From Pseudomonadota bacterium (GTDB taxonomy: Bacteria > Pseudomonadota > Gammaproteobacteria > Burkholderiales > Rhodocyclaceae), in the NCBI GenBank assembly GCA_018261895.1, contig JAGTRT010000018.1, forward strand, positions 1-50,437: 50,437 nucleotides of DNA, given 5' to 3'. The notes beneath the pieces are model-generated. The model was not told where the DNA came from and searched no databases. It was given only the letters and a program-made list of their open reading frames with translations. Positions 42,178 through 50,402 of the stretch are shown piece by piece. Position numbers and translations under genes: made by a program. Each line of letters starts with the position of its first letter. Position 1 is the first letter of the stretch.

Positions 42178-42720
42178 ATGTCCAAACCCGTTTCGCCCAA
42201 CTACCTGGCCGGCTATCCGGCGCATCTGACCGATGGCGTCTGGCGCCTGATCGAACAGCAAAAACTCGGCGCGGTGCTGCGCCAGAAATACCCGGACTGC
42301 CACGCGATTCGCACCGACAAGGCGCTCTATGACTACGTCCAGGACATCCGCAGCGCGCACCTGCGCAACGCGCCGCAACCGAGCAAGGTCGCCTTCGACG
42401 GCAAGCTGCAGACCCTGCAGCAGGCGCTGGGCATCCACACCCGGATCGCCCGCGTGCAGGGCGGCAAGCTCAAGAGCAAGCGCGAAATCCACATCGCCAG
42501 CATCTTTCGCGACATGCCGGAAGCCTTCCTGCGCATGATCGTCGTCCATGAAATTGCGCATTTGAAGGAACCCGAGCACGACAAGGCGTTCTATCAGCTT
42601 TGCCAGCACATGGAAGCGGACTATTTCCAGCTTGAATTCGACCTCCGTGCCTACCTCTGCCACCTCGCCGCCGGTGGGCCGCCGATGTGGGCGCCGGAGG
42701 GCAGCGGCAGTGATGCTTAG
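42178..42720 (+). CDS. YgjP-like (DUF45) zinc metallopeptidase
   Basis: A 180-residue cytoplasmic protein with the zinc motif HEIAH (H124-H128) in MIVVHEIAHLKEPEHDKAFYQL, followed by a third possible ligand at H134 and the block MEADYFQLEFDLRAYL. This pattern is that of YgjP/DUF45 predicted metal-dependent hydrolases. Substrate unknown. Start ATG at 42178; an inverted dispersed-element copy lies 7 bp after the stop. Confidence 0.87.
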   Translation: MSKPVSPNYLAGYPAHLTDGVWRLIEQQKLGAVLRQKYPDCHAIRTDKALYDYVQDIRSAHLRNAPQPSKVAFDGKLQTLQQALGIHTRIARVQGGKLKSKREIHIASIFRDMPEAFLRMIVVHEIAHLKEPEHDKAFYQLCQHMEADYFQLEFDLRAYLCHLAAGGPPMWAPEGSGSDA

Positions 42721-42726
42721 GGCCGA

Positions 42727-42764
42727 TCTCACGGTCAACCGGAAATTTTGCCCAAATTTGAAAT
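42727..42764 (-). repeat. Dispersed 40-bp element, copy 11
   Basis: On the minus strand: ATTTCAAATTTGGGC, then AAAATTTCCGGTTGACCGTG. It lies between two plus-strand genes, so it is antisense to both. Confidence 0.85.
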
Positions 42765-42785
42765 ATCGCCAGGGAGTTGAAACGC

Positions 42786-43682
42786 ATGCGCCGTAGTCCG
42801 ACCCGAAAGCTGATCCCAATCCTGCCCCTGGTTTTCGTCCTGCTCCTGAGCGGCTGCATGTCGCGCGGCATCCCGCAGGCCGGCGGCAGCGGCGAACAGC
42901 CAGCCGCCCGCGCCCTCCTGCAGAAATCCGCCGAAGCCCACGGGCTGGCCGCCTTCCGCCAGATCGACGACCTCAGCGTCGGCTATGCCGGCGAGTGGTA
43001 CGGTCTGGTCAGCAAGGTCCAGCCGACGCTGATCGACGCCGATTTCCGCCAGGGCTCGCAGGAGCGCATCCTGCTCAAGGAACGCCCGCTCATCGCCCAG
43101 CGCCACGACGGCCCGAAAGGCCGCAAGCAGGTCATCCGCAGCACGACCGACATTCGTGTCTTCTACAACGATGAACCGGCAACCAACCGCGACGTGCTCG
43201 CCGCCGCAGCCCTGGTCGCCGACGGTTACCGGATGTTCCTGACCGGGCCCTTCTATTTTCTCGACGGCAACCTGAGCCTGGAAAGCGGCGACGACGAAAG
43301 CGTCGAGGGACGCGCCTGCAAAACCCTCGTCGCCGTGCGCCGCCCCGGCCACGGGCTGTCGGCCGAGGACCGCTACCTGCTGTTCATCGACGCCGAGAAC
43401 CACCTGCTGCGCCGCGTCCGCTTCACCATGGAAGGCCTGGAGTCGACGCAGGGCGCCATCGCCGAAGTCGATTTCTTCGACCATCGCGAAATCGCCGGCG
43501 TCGTCTGGCCGACGCGCTTCTACGAACGCCTGCGCAAACCCATCCCCAGCCTGCCGGTGCATGACTGGCGGCTGATCGGGCTCGACGTCAATCGCGGCCT
43601 GAGCGCAGCCGATCTTTCCGGGCCAAGCTTCTCCGCCAAAGCTGCCGAACCGGCAAGGCGCATCGAACCTTCCGGACCTTGA
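42786..43682 (+). CDS. Predicted lipoprotein of unknown function
   Basis: A 298-residue protein with a lipoprotein signal peptide and lipobox LLSGC (C24). The body resembles outer-membrane-lipoprotein-sorting (LolA-like) folds in style: ALLQKSAEAHGLAAFRQIDDLSVGYAGEWYG near the start and VRFTMEGLESTQGAIAEVDFFDHREIAGVVWPTRFYE near the end, but I do not assign it to a family. The ATG at 42786 has AGGGAG at good spacing. The residues after the lipid cysteine are SRG, giving no clear inner-membrane retention signal. Confidence 0.7.
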   Translation: MRRSPTRKLIPILPLVFVLLLSGCMSRGIPQAGGSGEQPAARALLQKSAEAHGLAAFRQIDDLSVGYAGEWYGLVSKVQPTLIDADFRQGSQERILLKERPLIAQRHDGPKGRKQVIRSTTDIRVFYNDEPATNRDVLAAAALVADGYRMFLTGPFYFLDGNLSLESGDDESVEGRACKTLVAVRRPGHGLSAEDRYLLFIDAENHLLRRVRFTMEGLESTQGAIAEVDFFDHREIAGVVWPTRFYERLRKPIPSLPVHDWRLIGLDVNRGLSAADLSGPSFSAKAAEPARRIEPSGP

Positions 43683-43750
43683 ACGCCGGTCTGTGGGCCT
43701 CGCTCGCCCGGGAGGATCGCCGGGCGCGGCGACTCAGCCGCCCGACAGCC

Positions 43751-44293
43751 TCAGTCGGCGACCGGCCGGCCTTGCTCGACCCAGATCAGCTTGTCCGTGG
43801 CAAAACCCGCCGCCCGCGCCTGGCTGACGAGCTGCGCGCGGAGATCGGCCGGCAGCGTGCGCTCGCGGGCGAGAATCCACAGGTAATCGCGGTCCGGCCC
43901 GGCGACGAGCGACCAGCGATATTGCGGATCAAGCGCAATCACATGGTAGCCGCCGTAGAACGGCCCGAAGAACGACACCTTGAGCGACGCGGTGTTGGTG
44001 TCGCCGATGAACAGGGCGCGCCCGACGGCCTCCTTCCACGCCTGTTTCTGCGTGTCGTAGCCGCGGTTGATGACCTTGACGCTGCCGTCGCCCTGCAACT
44101 GGTAGGTGGCATTGACGTCGCTCATGCCGCGCTCGAAGGAATGGTCGAGGCGGGCGATTTCGTACCAGCGTCCGAGGTAGCGCTCGATGGCGAATGGACT
44201 GACCGCTTGCAGCCCCGGCGGCGGCGCCGTCGAACAGGCGGCCAGGATCAGGGCGAAGCTGAGGGCAAGAAGGGCGGAACGAATCGGGGTCAT
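43751..44293 (-). CDS. blc: Outer-membrane lipocalin lipoprotein (Blc-like)
   Basis: Bacterial lipocalin; binds lipids or lysophospholipids at the outer membrane. Lipobox LILAAC with C20. The lipocalin signature YLGRWYEIARLDHSFERGMSDVNATY (first strand) and ILARERTLPADL region are present. The 180 residues are normal. I start at the ATG at 44293; the open frame upstream is a shadow. It is divergent from the small membrane protein gene at 44438. Confidence 0.92.
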   Translation of the reverse strand: MTPIRSALLALSFALILAACSTAPPPGLQAVSPFAIERYLGRWYEIARLDHSFERGMSDVNATYQLQGDGSVKVINRGYDTQKQAWKEAVGRALFIGDTNTASLKVSFFGPFYGGYHVIALDPQYRWSLVAGPDRDYLWILARERTLPADLRAQLVSQARAAGFATDKLIWVEQGRPVAD

Positions 44294-44437
44294 GGATGGT
44301 CTCTCAGGAGTGCAGCACAAAGCGGGGCAAACTTGGTTTTTCCCCCGACGATACACGAACCTGGAAAAGGATGATCGCCGCATCATCGGCGTATAGTCTG
44401 TCCTCGGTTGGCCACGACATCGACTTGGAGGCTCATC

Positions 44438-44785
44438 ATGAATTTTTTCAAACGCCTGCCCGGTTTCCCCCGCACACCAGCCGGCAAGGAGCGCGATGTG
44501 CTGCGCTGGTTGCCGCGGATTGCCCTGTTCGGCACCGTGGCGCTCGCCATCCCCTCGCTGCTGGCACGGCTGATCACCGCTCCCGATGAAACGCAGGCGA
44601 TCATGACGACGGACATCTACGTCATCGGCTTCATCGTCCTGCACTGGACGGTGGTCGTCACGGTGGGGATCGCGGCCTTCATCGTCATGGTCATGAAGGG
44701 CCCGGCCTACGTGGCCGACGCCTACCCGCTGCAGGAAGAAGACACCCCGGACGGCCCGCCCACCTGGACGCCGCATGGCCGATGA
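44438..44785 (+). CDS. Small membrane protein of unknown function
   Basis: A 115-residue protein with two predicted membrane helices (IALFGTVALAIPSLLARL and VIGFIVLHWTVVVTVGIAAFIVMVM) flanked by charged N- and C-termini (C-terminus Pro/Asp-rich). No family name recognised, although the composition looks like a conserved protein. The ATG at 44438 follows TTGGAGGCTCATC. It overlaps the ABC1 kinase gene by 11 bp, so they are coupled, which suggests a shared membrane role. Confidence 0.75.
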   Translation: MNFFKRLPGFPRTPAGKERDVLRWLPRIALFGTVALAIPSLLARLITAPDETQAIMTTDIYVIGFIVLHWTVVVTVGIAAFIVMVMKGPAYVADAYPLQEEDTPDGPPTWTPHGR

Positions 44786-46130
44786 TCCGGGCGGCAAGTC
44801 CTCGGCCGTCCCCGGCAACCGCTGGTCGCGCCTGGCCCGTCTCGGCTCGCTGGCCGGCGGCGTCGCCGGCAACATGCTGGCCGAAGGTGCCCGCCAGTTC
44901 GTCCAGGGCAAACGGCCGCAACTCCACCAGCTGCTGCTGACGCCGGCCAACGCCCGCCGGGTGGCCGACCAGCTGGCGCAATTGCGCGGCGCCGCGATGA
45001 AGGTCGGACAATTGCTGTCGATGGATGCCGGCGAGCTGCTGCCACCGGAACTCGCCGAGATCCTCTCCCGGCTGCGCGCCGATGCCGACCCGATGCCCAT
45101 GAGCCAGGTCGTCAGCGCCTTGAACGCCAACTGGGGCGAAGGCTGGGACCGTCATTTCGAGCAGTTTTCCTTCACACCGGTCGCCGCGGCCTCGATCGGC
45201 CAGGTCCATTTCGCCCGGCGCAAGGATGGCCGTCCGCTGGCCATCAAGATCCAGTATCCCGGCATCCGCAAAAGCATCGACAGCGACGTCGACAACGTCG
45301 CCAGCCTGCTCCGCGTTTCCGGCCTCCTGCCCAAGTCGCTGGACATCGCCCCGCTGCTCGCCGAAGCCAAGAAGCAGTTGCACGCCGAGGCCGACTACCG
45401 CCGCGAGGGCGCCTGCATGATGCAGTTTTCCGGCCTGCTGGCCGGCACCGGCGACTTTCTCGTGCCGCAACTGCACGACGACCTGACGACCGAAAACATC
45501 CTGAGCATGACGCGCCTCGACGGCGTGGCGATCGAAAGTCTCGGCCATTTGCCGCAGGACGAACGCGACCGGCTCGTCGGCCAGCTGTTCCGCCTGCTCT
45601 TTCGCGAAATCTTCGAGTTCCGCCTGATCCAGACCGACCCGAACTTCGCCAACTACCGCTACGCCACCGACTCGCGCCAGCTCATCCTGCTCGATTTCGG
45701 CGCCACGCGCGCCTATCCGGCGGCAATGATCGAGCACTATCGGCAACTGATCGTCAGCGCCATCGACGCCGACCGCCAGGGCATGAACGACGCCGCCATG
45801 GCCATCGGCTATTTCCAGCAGGACATCAAGGAAGGCCAGCGCCAGGCCGTGCTCGACATTTTCGCGCTCGCCTGCGAGCCGCTGGCGCACGACGGCGCCT
45901 ACGACTTCGGGACGTCCGACCTGAGCCTGCGCATCCGCGACGCCGGCATGGTGCTCGGCATGGACCGGGATTTCTGGCACACCCCGCCGGCCGACGCCAT
46001 CTTCCTGCACCGCAAGCTGGGCGGGCTCTACCTGCTGGCGGCCAAACTCAGGGCGCGGGTCAATATCGGTGCGCTGGCCGGGGATTTCCTCGGGCGGGGA
46101 GCGTCGCCGGCATCGTTGACCACTCTTTGA
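44775..46130 (+). CDS. ABC1/ADCK-family atypical kinase, COQ8-like
   Basis: Atypical kinase-like protein of 451 residues. The KxGQ motif (K76-Q79, RGAAMKVGQLLSMD), the Ala-rich loop VAAASIGQVHFARR and DFG (D307-G309) are present. The catalytic segment reads QTDPNFANYRY, close to the QTDPNW/N pattern of COQ8/ADCK3, whereas UbiB has DxHPGN. COQ8 supports ubiquinone synthesis in mitochondria; the bacterial role is not fixed. No clear membrane span. Its stop is the first codon of an inverted dispersed element. Confidence 0.86.
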   Translation: MADDPGGKSSAVPGNRWSRLARLGSLAGGVAGNMLAEGARQFVQGKRPQLHQLLLTPANARRVADQLAQLRGAAMKVGQLLSMDAGELLPPELAEILSRLRADADPMPMSQVVSALNANWGEGWDRHFEQFSFTPVAAASIGQVHFARRKDGRPLAIKIQYPGIRKSIDSDVDNVASLLRVSGLLPKSLDIAPLLAEAKKQLHAEADYRREGACMMQFSGLLAGTGDFLVPQLHDDLTTENILSMTRLDGVAIESLGHLPQDERDRLVGQLFRLLFREIFEFRLIQTDPNFANYRYATDSRQLILLDFGATRAYPAAMIEHYRQLIVSAIDADRQGMNDAAMAIGYFQQDIKEGQRQAVLDIFALACEPLAHDGAYDFGTSDLSLRIRDAGMVLGMDRDFWHTPPADAIFLHRKLGGLYLLAAKLRARVNIGALAGDFLGRGASPASLTTL

Positions 46131-46170
46131 CGGTCTACCGGAAAAAAGGCCCAAAATTGAAATTTCGGGC
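46128..46170 (-). repeat. Dispersed 40-bp element, copy 12, forming an intrinsic terminator
   Basis: On the minus strand, GGCCCGAAA pairs with TTTTGGGCC around a 6-nt loop, followed by TTTTTTCCGGTAGACCGTC. It lies about 30 bp beyond dbpA in the same orientation, so it is the likely dbpA terminator; the ABC1 stop codon (TGA) is its far end. Confidence 0.88.
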
Positions 46171-46196
46171 CAGGGCTGGCGCGCCGTCCAACCCGC

Positions 46197-47597
46197 TTAG
46201 TTGGTCAGAATCCGGACCTTGACCGTCTTGCCCTTGACCTTGCCGGCCGCCAGCTTGCGCACCGTGTCCTTGGCGACAGCCCGCGCCACGGCGACGTAGG
46301 TGCTCTGATCGGTCACCGTGATCTTGCCGACCTGTTCGCGGGTCAAGCCAGCCTCGCCAGCCAACGCACCCATGACGTCGCCGGGACGAATCTTGTCCTT
46401 GCGCCCACCGAGCATGAGCAGCGTCGACATCGGCGGCACGAGCGGCGAGTCGTCGGTGACGTCGACGGTCTTGATGTCGACGACGTCGAGCTGGCACTTC
46501 ATCATGTCGGCGATGGTCGCCACGCGGCGGCGGTCGCCCGAACTGCACAGACTCAGCGCCCAGCCCTCCTCGTCGCCCCGGCCGGTACGGCCGATGCGGT
46601 GGATGTGGATTTCCGGGTCGGGCGTCACATCGACGTTGATGACCGCTTCGAGCTGGTCGATATCAAGGCCGCGCGCCGCAACGTCAGTCGCCACGAGCAC
46701 CGAGCAACTGCGGTTGGCAAACTGGATCAGCACCTGGTCGCGCTCGCGCTGTTCCAGATCGCCATTCAGCGTCAGCGCGTGAATGCCGGCGTGGCGCAGG
46801 ACATTGACCAGATCGCGGCACTGCTGCTTGGTGTTGCAGAAAGCCAGCGTGCTGACCGGGCGGTAATGCTTGAGCAGGCGCACGACAGCGTCGAGGCGCT
46901 CTTCGTGCTTGACCTCGTAGAAGCGCTGGCGAATCTTCGTTTCTTCATGCTGCTCAAGGAGTTTGACCTCCTGCGGCTGACGCAAAAACTGCCTGGCCAA
47001 CTGGGCGATGCCCTCCGGATAGGTCGCCGAGAACAACAGCGTCTGGCGCTGCGCCGGGCAACGCTTGGCGACGTAGGCGATGTCGTCATGGAAACCCATG
47101 TCGAGCATGCGGTCGGCTTCGTCGAGGACCAGCGTGTTCAGTTCGTCGAGCTTGAGGTAGCCGCGCTCCATGTGATCCATGATGCGACCGGGCGTGCCGA
47201 CGACGATATGCACGCCTTTTTCGAGGCTGTTGGCCTGGTTGCGCAGCGTCGAGCCACCGACCAGCGAGAGCACCTTGATGTTCTCTTCAAAGCGGGCCAG
47301 CCGACGGATTTCCTGCGTCACCTGATCGGCCAGTTCGCGCGTCGGGCAAAGTACCATGGCCTGCACGGCGAAACGGCTGGTGTTCAGGCGATTGAGCAGC
47401 GCCAGGCCGAAGGCGGCCGTCTTGCCGCTCCCCGTCTTGGCCTGGGCGATCAGGTCGTGGCCGGCCAGGGCCAGCGGCAGGCTGGCGGCCTGGATCGGCG
47501 TCATGCTCCGATATTCAAGCTGCGCCAGATTGGCCAGCATGGCCGGCGACAGGGGCAGCGTGTCGAAACCCTGTCCGGCGGTCGTGTCTGCGCTCAT
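46197..47597 (-). CDS. dbpA: ATP-dependent RNA helicase DbpA
   Basis: DEAD-box helicase specific for helix 92 of 23S rRNA; assists 50S assembly. Q motif region (SMTPIQAASLPLALAGHDLIAQAKTGSGKTAAF), DEAD box (VLDEADRMLDMG), SAT and HRIGRTGR are intact. The C-terminal DbpA RNA-binding domain is present (MSTLLMLGGRKDKIRPGDVMGALAGEAGLTREQVGKITV). The 466 residues are normal. A small basic gene lies 7 bp upstream on the same strand. Confidence 0.96.
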   Translation of the reverse strand: MSADTTAGQGFDTLPLSPAMLANLAQLEYRSMTPIQAASLPLALAGHDLIAQAKTGSGKTAAFGLALLNRLNTSRFAVQAMVLCPTRELADQVTQEIRRLARFEENIKVLSLVGGSTLRNQANSLEKGVHIVVGTPGRIMDHMERGYLKLDELNTLVLDEADRMLDMGFHDDIAYVAKRCPAQRQTLLFSATYPEGIAQLARQFLRQPQEVKLLEQHEETKIRQRFYEVKHEERLDAVVRLLKHYRPVSTLAFCNTKQQCRDLVNVLRHAGIHALTLNGDLEQRERDQVLIQFANRSCSVLVATDVAARGLDIDQLEAVINVDVTPDPEIHIHRIGRTGRGDEEGWALSLCSSGDRRRVATIADMMKCQLDVVDIKTVDVTDDSPLVPPMSTLLMLGGRKDKIRPGDVMGALAGEAGLTREQVGKITVTDQSTYVAVARAVAKDTVRKLAAGKVKGKTVKVRILTN

Positions 47598-47604
47598 CCG
47601 CCGC

Positions 47605-48093
47605 TCAAACCTTGCGCTTGCGCGCCGGCATCGGCTTGCGCTGGCGTTGGCCCGGCTTATGAACTTCAGCCTCGGGCTTCGGCTTGGGGACCAGCAGATT
47701 CTTGGCTGTCGTCTTCTCGGCAGCGCGATGCGCCTGAATGGCCGCCGTCACATCAGCCGGATCGACCGTGATGCCGGCGTGATCACCCTTGATGTTGTAG
47801 GCCGAGAGACGGTCCTTGATGGCAAATAGCAACTCCGGGGCTTCGGCCTTGCGCGGCAGGCCGGTGACGATGGCCTGCGCGGCTTCGGTCAGCACGAAGC
47901 CGTCTGCCTCGGCCTTGATCAGGCCGGACTTGCCGAGACGATCGAAAGCCTCGACCAGCTTGGCTTCGTTGGGAATGTTTTTCTGCAACAGATCAGCCGC
48001 CGATACGATTTCAACCAGCTCGGCCGGCCGCCGTTTCGAAGAAAGCGCCGTGGCGAGGATAAGAAGGGAGTCAACGTCGTGGACTGGGTGCAT
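47605..48093 (-). CDS. Small protein with basic tail, upstream of dbpA
   Basis: A 162-residue soluble protein. The first 85 residues form a predicted helical, winged-helix-like domain (LLILATALSSKRRPAELVEIVSAADLLQKNIPNEAKLVEAFDRLGKSGLIKAEADGFVLTEAAQ), and the last 40 are Lys/Arg/Pro-rich (ending RQRKPMPARKRKV), suggesting nucleic-acid binding. No family recognised. It is 7 bp from dbpA on the same strand, so probably co-transcribed and related to RNA or ribosome work; this is inference from context. Confidence 0.7.
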   Translation of the reverse strand: MHPVHDVDSLLILATALSSKRRPAELVEIVSAADLLQKNIPNEAKLVEAFDRLGKSGLIKAEADGFVLTEAAQAIVTGLPRKAEAPELLFAIKDRLSAYNIKGDHAGITVDPADVTAAIQAHRAAEKTTAKNLLVPKPKPEAEVHKPGQRQRKPMPARKRKV

Positions 48094-48240
48094 CGGAGTA
48101 CCTATGAATAGCGGTGGAATGAGAAACGGCGTGGAATCAGCGGGTCAAAGGCGGTCAAAACAGCCTGAAATCGGTTTCTCGCAAGGCCGCTAGTGTACCC
48201 GCTTTGCTGGGGCAAACGACGGCAAACTCGACAGCCAATC

Positions 48241-48270
48241 GCACGGTCAACCGGAATTTCGTGCCAATTT
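48241..48270 (-). repeat. Dispersed 40-bp element, copy 13
   Basis: On the minus strand: GAAATTGGCACG, then AAATTCCGGTTGACCGTG. The A/T tracts are degenerate but the core is kept. It follows the htpG terminator by about 15 bp in the same orientation. Confidence 0.7.
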
Positions 48271-48285
48271 CCACATGTTCCACAG

Positions 48286-48311
48286 ACGAAAAAGCCGCCT
48301 CGCGGCGGCTT
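48286..48311 (-). terminator. Intrinsic terminator of htpG
   Basis: On the minus strand, AAGCCGCC/GGCGGCTT with a GCGA tetraloop, followed by TTTTT. It lies 20 bp after the htpG stop. Confidence 0.9.
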
Positions 48312-48330
48312 CTGGGTGACGTAGGCCAGC

Positions 48331-50241
48331 TTACTTGCCGGACAGCGCCATCATGAGGTCGTTGATGCGTTTGACGAAACCAGCGGGGTCGTCGAGCTGG
48401 CCGCCTTCGGCCAGGGTCGCCTGCTCGAACAGCAAGGCAGCCCAGTCGTCGAAGCGCGTTTCCTCGTACTTCAGGCGCATCACGGCCGGGTGCTGCGGGT
48501 TAATCTCAAGGATCGGCTTGGTGTTCGGCATCGGCTGGCCAGCGGCCTTCATCAGGCGTGCCAGGTTGCCCGACGGGTCATGCTCGTCCGAGACCAGGCA
48601 GGACGGCGAATCGGTCAGGCGGTAGGTGACGCGAACGTCCTTGACCTTGTCGCCCAGCGAAGTCTTCACCTTCTCGAGCAGATCCTTGTACTCGTCGGCC
48701 GCCTTTTCGGCTTCCTGCTTCTCGGCTTCGTCTTCGAGCTTGCCGAGATCCAGGCCACCCTTGGCAACGGATTGCAGATGCTTGCCCTCGAACTCGGTGA
48801 GGTGACCAACCACCCATTCGTCGACGCGGTCCGACAGCAACAGCACTTCGATGCCCTTCTTGCGGAAGATTTCGAGATGCGGGCTGTTCTTGGCAGCATT
48901 GAAGGTATCGGCCGTCACGAAGTAAATCTTCTCCTGACCTTCCTTCATGCGCGCGATGTAGTCGGCCAGCGAGACGTTCTGGTCGGGCGTGTCGTTGTGG
49001 GTCGAGGCAAAGCGGATCAGGCCAGCAATCTTGTCCTTGTTGGCATGATCTTCGCCGACACCTTCCTTGAGCACTGCACCGAAGGCTTCCCAGAACTTGG
49101 CGTACTTCTCCTTGTCGTTCTCGGCGAGGTCTTCGAGCATGCTCAGCACCTTGCGCGTGCAGCCATTGCGGATGCCGTCGATGTCCTTGCTCTGCTGCAG
49201 GATCTCGCGCGAAACGTTGAGCGGCAGATCGCTCGAATCGACCACGCCGCGCACGAAGCGCATGTAGAGCGGCATCAGCTGCTCAGCGTCATCCATGATG
49301 AAAACGCGGCGCACATAGAGCTTGATGCCGTGGCGTGCGTTGCGGTCCCACAGGTCAAACGGCGCACGAGCCGGAATGTAGAGCAGCTGCGTGTATTCCT
49401 GCTTGCCCTCGACGCGGGCATGCGTCCACGCCAGCGGATCTTCGAAGTCATGCGCGACGTGCTTGTAGAACTCCTTGTACTGCTCGTCGGTAATATCCGA
49501 TTTCGAACGCACCCACAGCGCATTGGCCTGGTTGACCGTCTCGTCCTCGTCGGTCTCGACCTGCGCACCGTCCTTCCATTCCTCCTTCTTCATCACGATC
49601 GGCAGGGTGATGTGGTCGGAGTACTTGCGGATGATCGACTTCAGCTTCCAGCCACCGAGGAACTCATCCTCGCCTTCGCGCAGATGCAGGGTCACATCGG
49701 TACCACGCGTGGCCTTCTCCACCATCTCGACAGTGTAATCGCCCTCGCCGCCCGACTCCCAACACACCGCCTGGTTGGCCTCGACGCCCGCCCGACGCGA
49801 AACCACTGTCACCTTGTCGGCAATGATGAAAGAAGAGTAGAAACCAACGCCGAATTGCCCGATCAGATGGGCGTCCTTGGCCTGATCGCCGGTCAGCGAC
49901 GAGAAGAACTCCTTGGTCCCCGACTTCGCGATCGTACCCAGATGCTCGACCGCCTCATCGCGGCTCAAACCAATGCCGTTGTCGGAAATGGTGATGGTGC
50001 GCGCTTCCTTGTTGAACGCGACACGAATCTTCAGGTCGGAATCATCGCCATACAGCGCACTGTTGTTCAGCGCCTCAAAGCGCAACTTGTCGCACGCGTC
50101 GGACGCGTTCGACACCAGTTCGCGCAGGAAAATCTCCTTGTTGCTGTACAAGGAGTGAATCATCAATTGCAGCAGTTGCTTGACTTCAGCCTGGAAACCC
50201 AGGGTTTCGCGATTGGCGTTCGCGGTTGCAGACTCGGACAT
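48331..50241 (-). CDS. htpG: Chaperone HtpG (Hsp90)
   Basis: Bacterial Hsp90, an ATP-dependent cytoplasmic chaperone. ATP-binding motifs: [18 protein letters not shown] near residue 30, [27 protein letters not shown] and [17 protein letters not shown]. The middle and C-terminal domains follow, with the block [12 protein letters not shown]. Length of 636 residues is normal. I use the ATG at 50241, eight bases after GGGAG; an ATG five codons earlier is possible. A sigma-32-type promoter and the rRNA operon end lie upstream. Confidence 0.96.
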   Translation of the reverse strand: MSESATANANRETLGFQAEVKQLLQLMIHSLYSNKEIFLRELVSNASDACDKLRFEALNNSALYGDDSDLKIRVAFNKEARTITISDNGIGLSRDEAVEHLGTIAKSGTKEFFSSLTGDQAKDAHLIGQFGVGFYSSFIIADKVTVVSRRAGVEANQAVCWESGGEGDYTVEMVEKATRGTDVTLHLREGEDEFLGGWKLKSIIRKYSDHITLPIVMKKEEWKDGAQVETDEDETVNQANALWVRSKSDITDEQYKEFYKHVAHDFEDPLAWTHARVEGKQEYTQLLYIPARAPFDLWDRNARHGIKLYVRRVFIMDDAEQLMPLYMRFVRGVVDSSDLPLNVSREILQQSKDIDGIRNGCTRKVLSMLEDLAENDKEKYAKFWEAFGAVLKEGVGEDHANKDKIAGLIRFASTHNDTPDQNVSLADYIARMKEGQEKIYFVTADTFNAAKNSPHLEIFRKKGIEVLLLSDRVDEWVVGHLTEFEGKHLQSVAKGGLDLGKLEDEAEKQEAEKAADEYKDLLEKVKTSLGDKVKDVRVTYRLTDSPSCLVSDEHDPSGNLARLMKAAGQPMPNTKPILEINPQHPAVMRLKYEETRFDDWAALLFEQATLAEGGQLDDPAGFVKRINDLMMALSGK

Positions 50242-50281
50242 GCTTGAAACTCCCAATGAAACATTAAGAACGTGAATTGGG

Positions 50282-50309
50282 AGTTGGGGGCAGTAGCGCC
50301 GAATTCAAG
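50282..50309 (-). promoter_or_regulatory. Sigma-32 (heat-shock) type promoter of htpG
   Basis: On the minus strand: CTTGAA, 14-bp spacer, then CCCCAACT. Consensus for sigma-32 is CTTGAAA, 11-16 bp, CCCCATnT, so this matches well. It lies about 41 bp upstream of the htpG start codon, as expected for a heat-shock gene. Confidence 0.65.
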
Positions 50310-50359
50310 AGCCAGAAGAAGCGGAGATGTCTATTTCTCAAACTGTTTGCGGAAAGTAC

Positions 50360-50393
50360 AAAAGCCCCGTTAGCGAGTGCTAGCGGGGCTTTT
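50360..50393 (-). terminator. rRNA operon terminator
   Basis: Stem AAAAGCCCCG/CGGGGCTTTT extended by TAGC/GCTA around GAGT; T-rich ends on both strands. It lies just past the 5S rRNA 3' end and should terminate the rRNA operon coming from the right. Confidence 0.88.
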
Positions 50394-50402
50394 GTTAATG
50401 GG

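Noticed and set aside
41776..42819. N-terminal extension of the MFS gene to a 736-residue protein
   Set aside because: The added sequence crosses the YgjP-like gene and two repeat copies and is not protein-like; the normal MFS start is at 41775.
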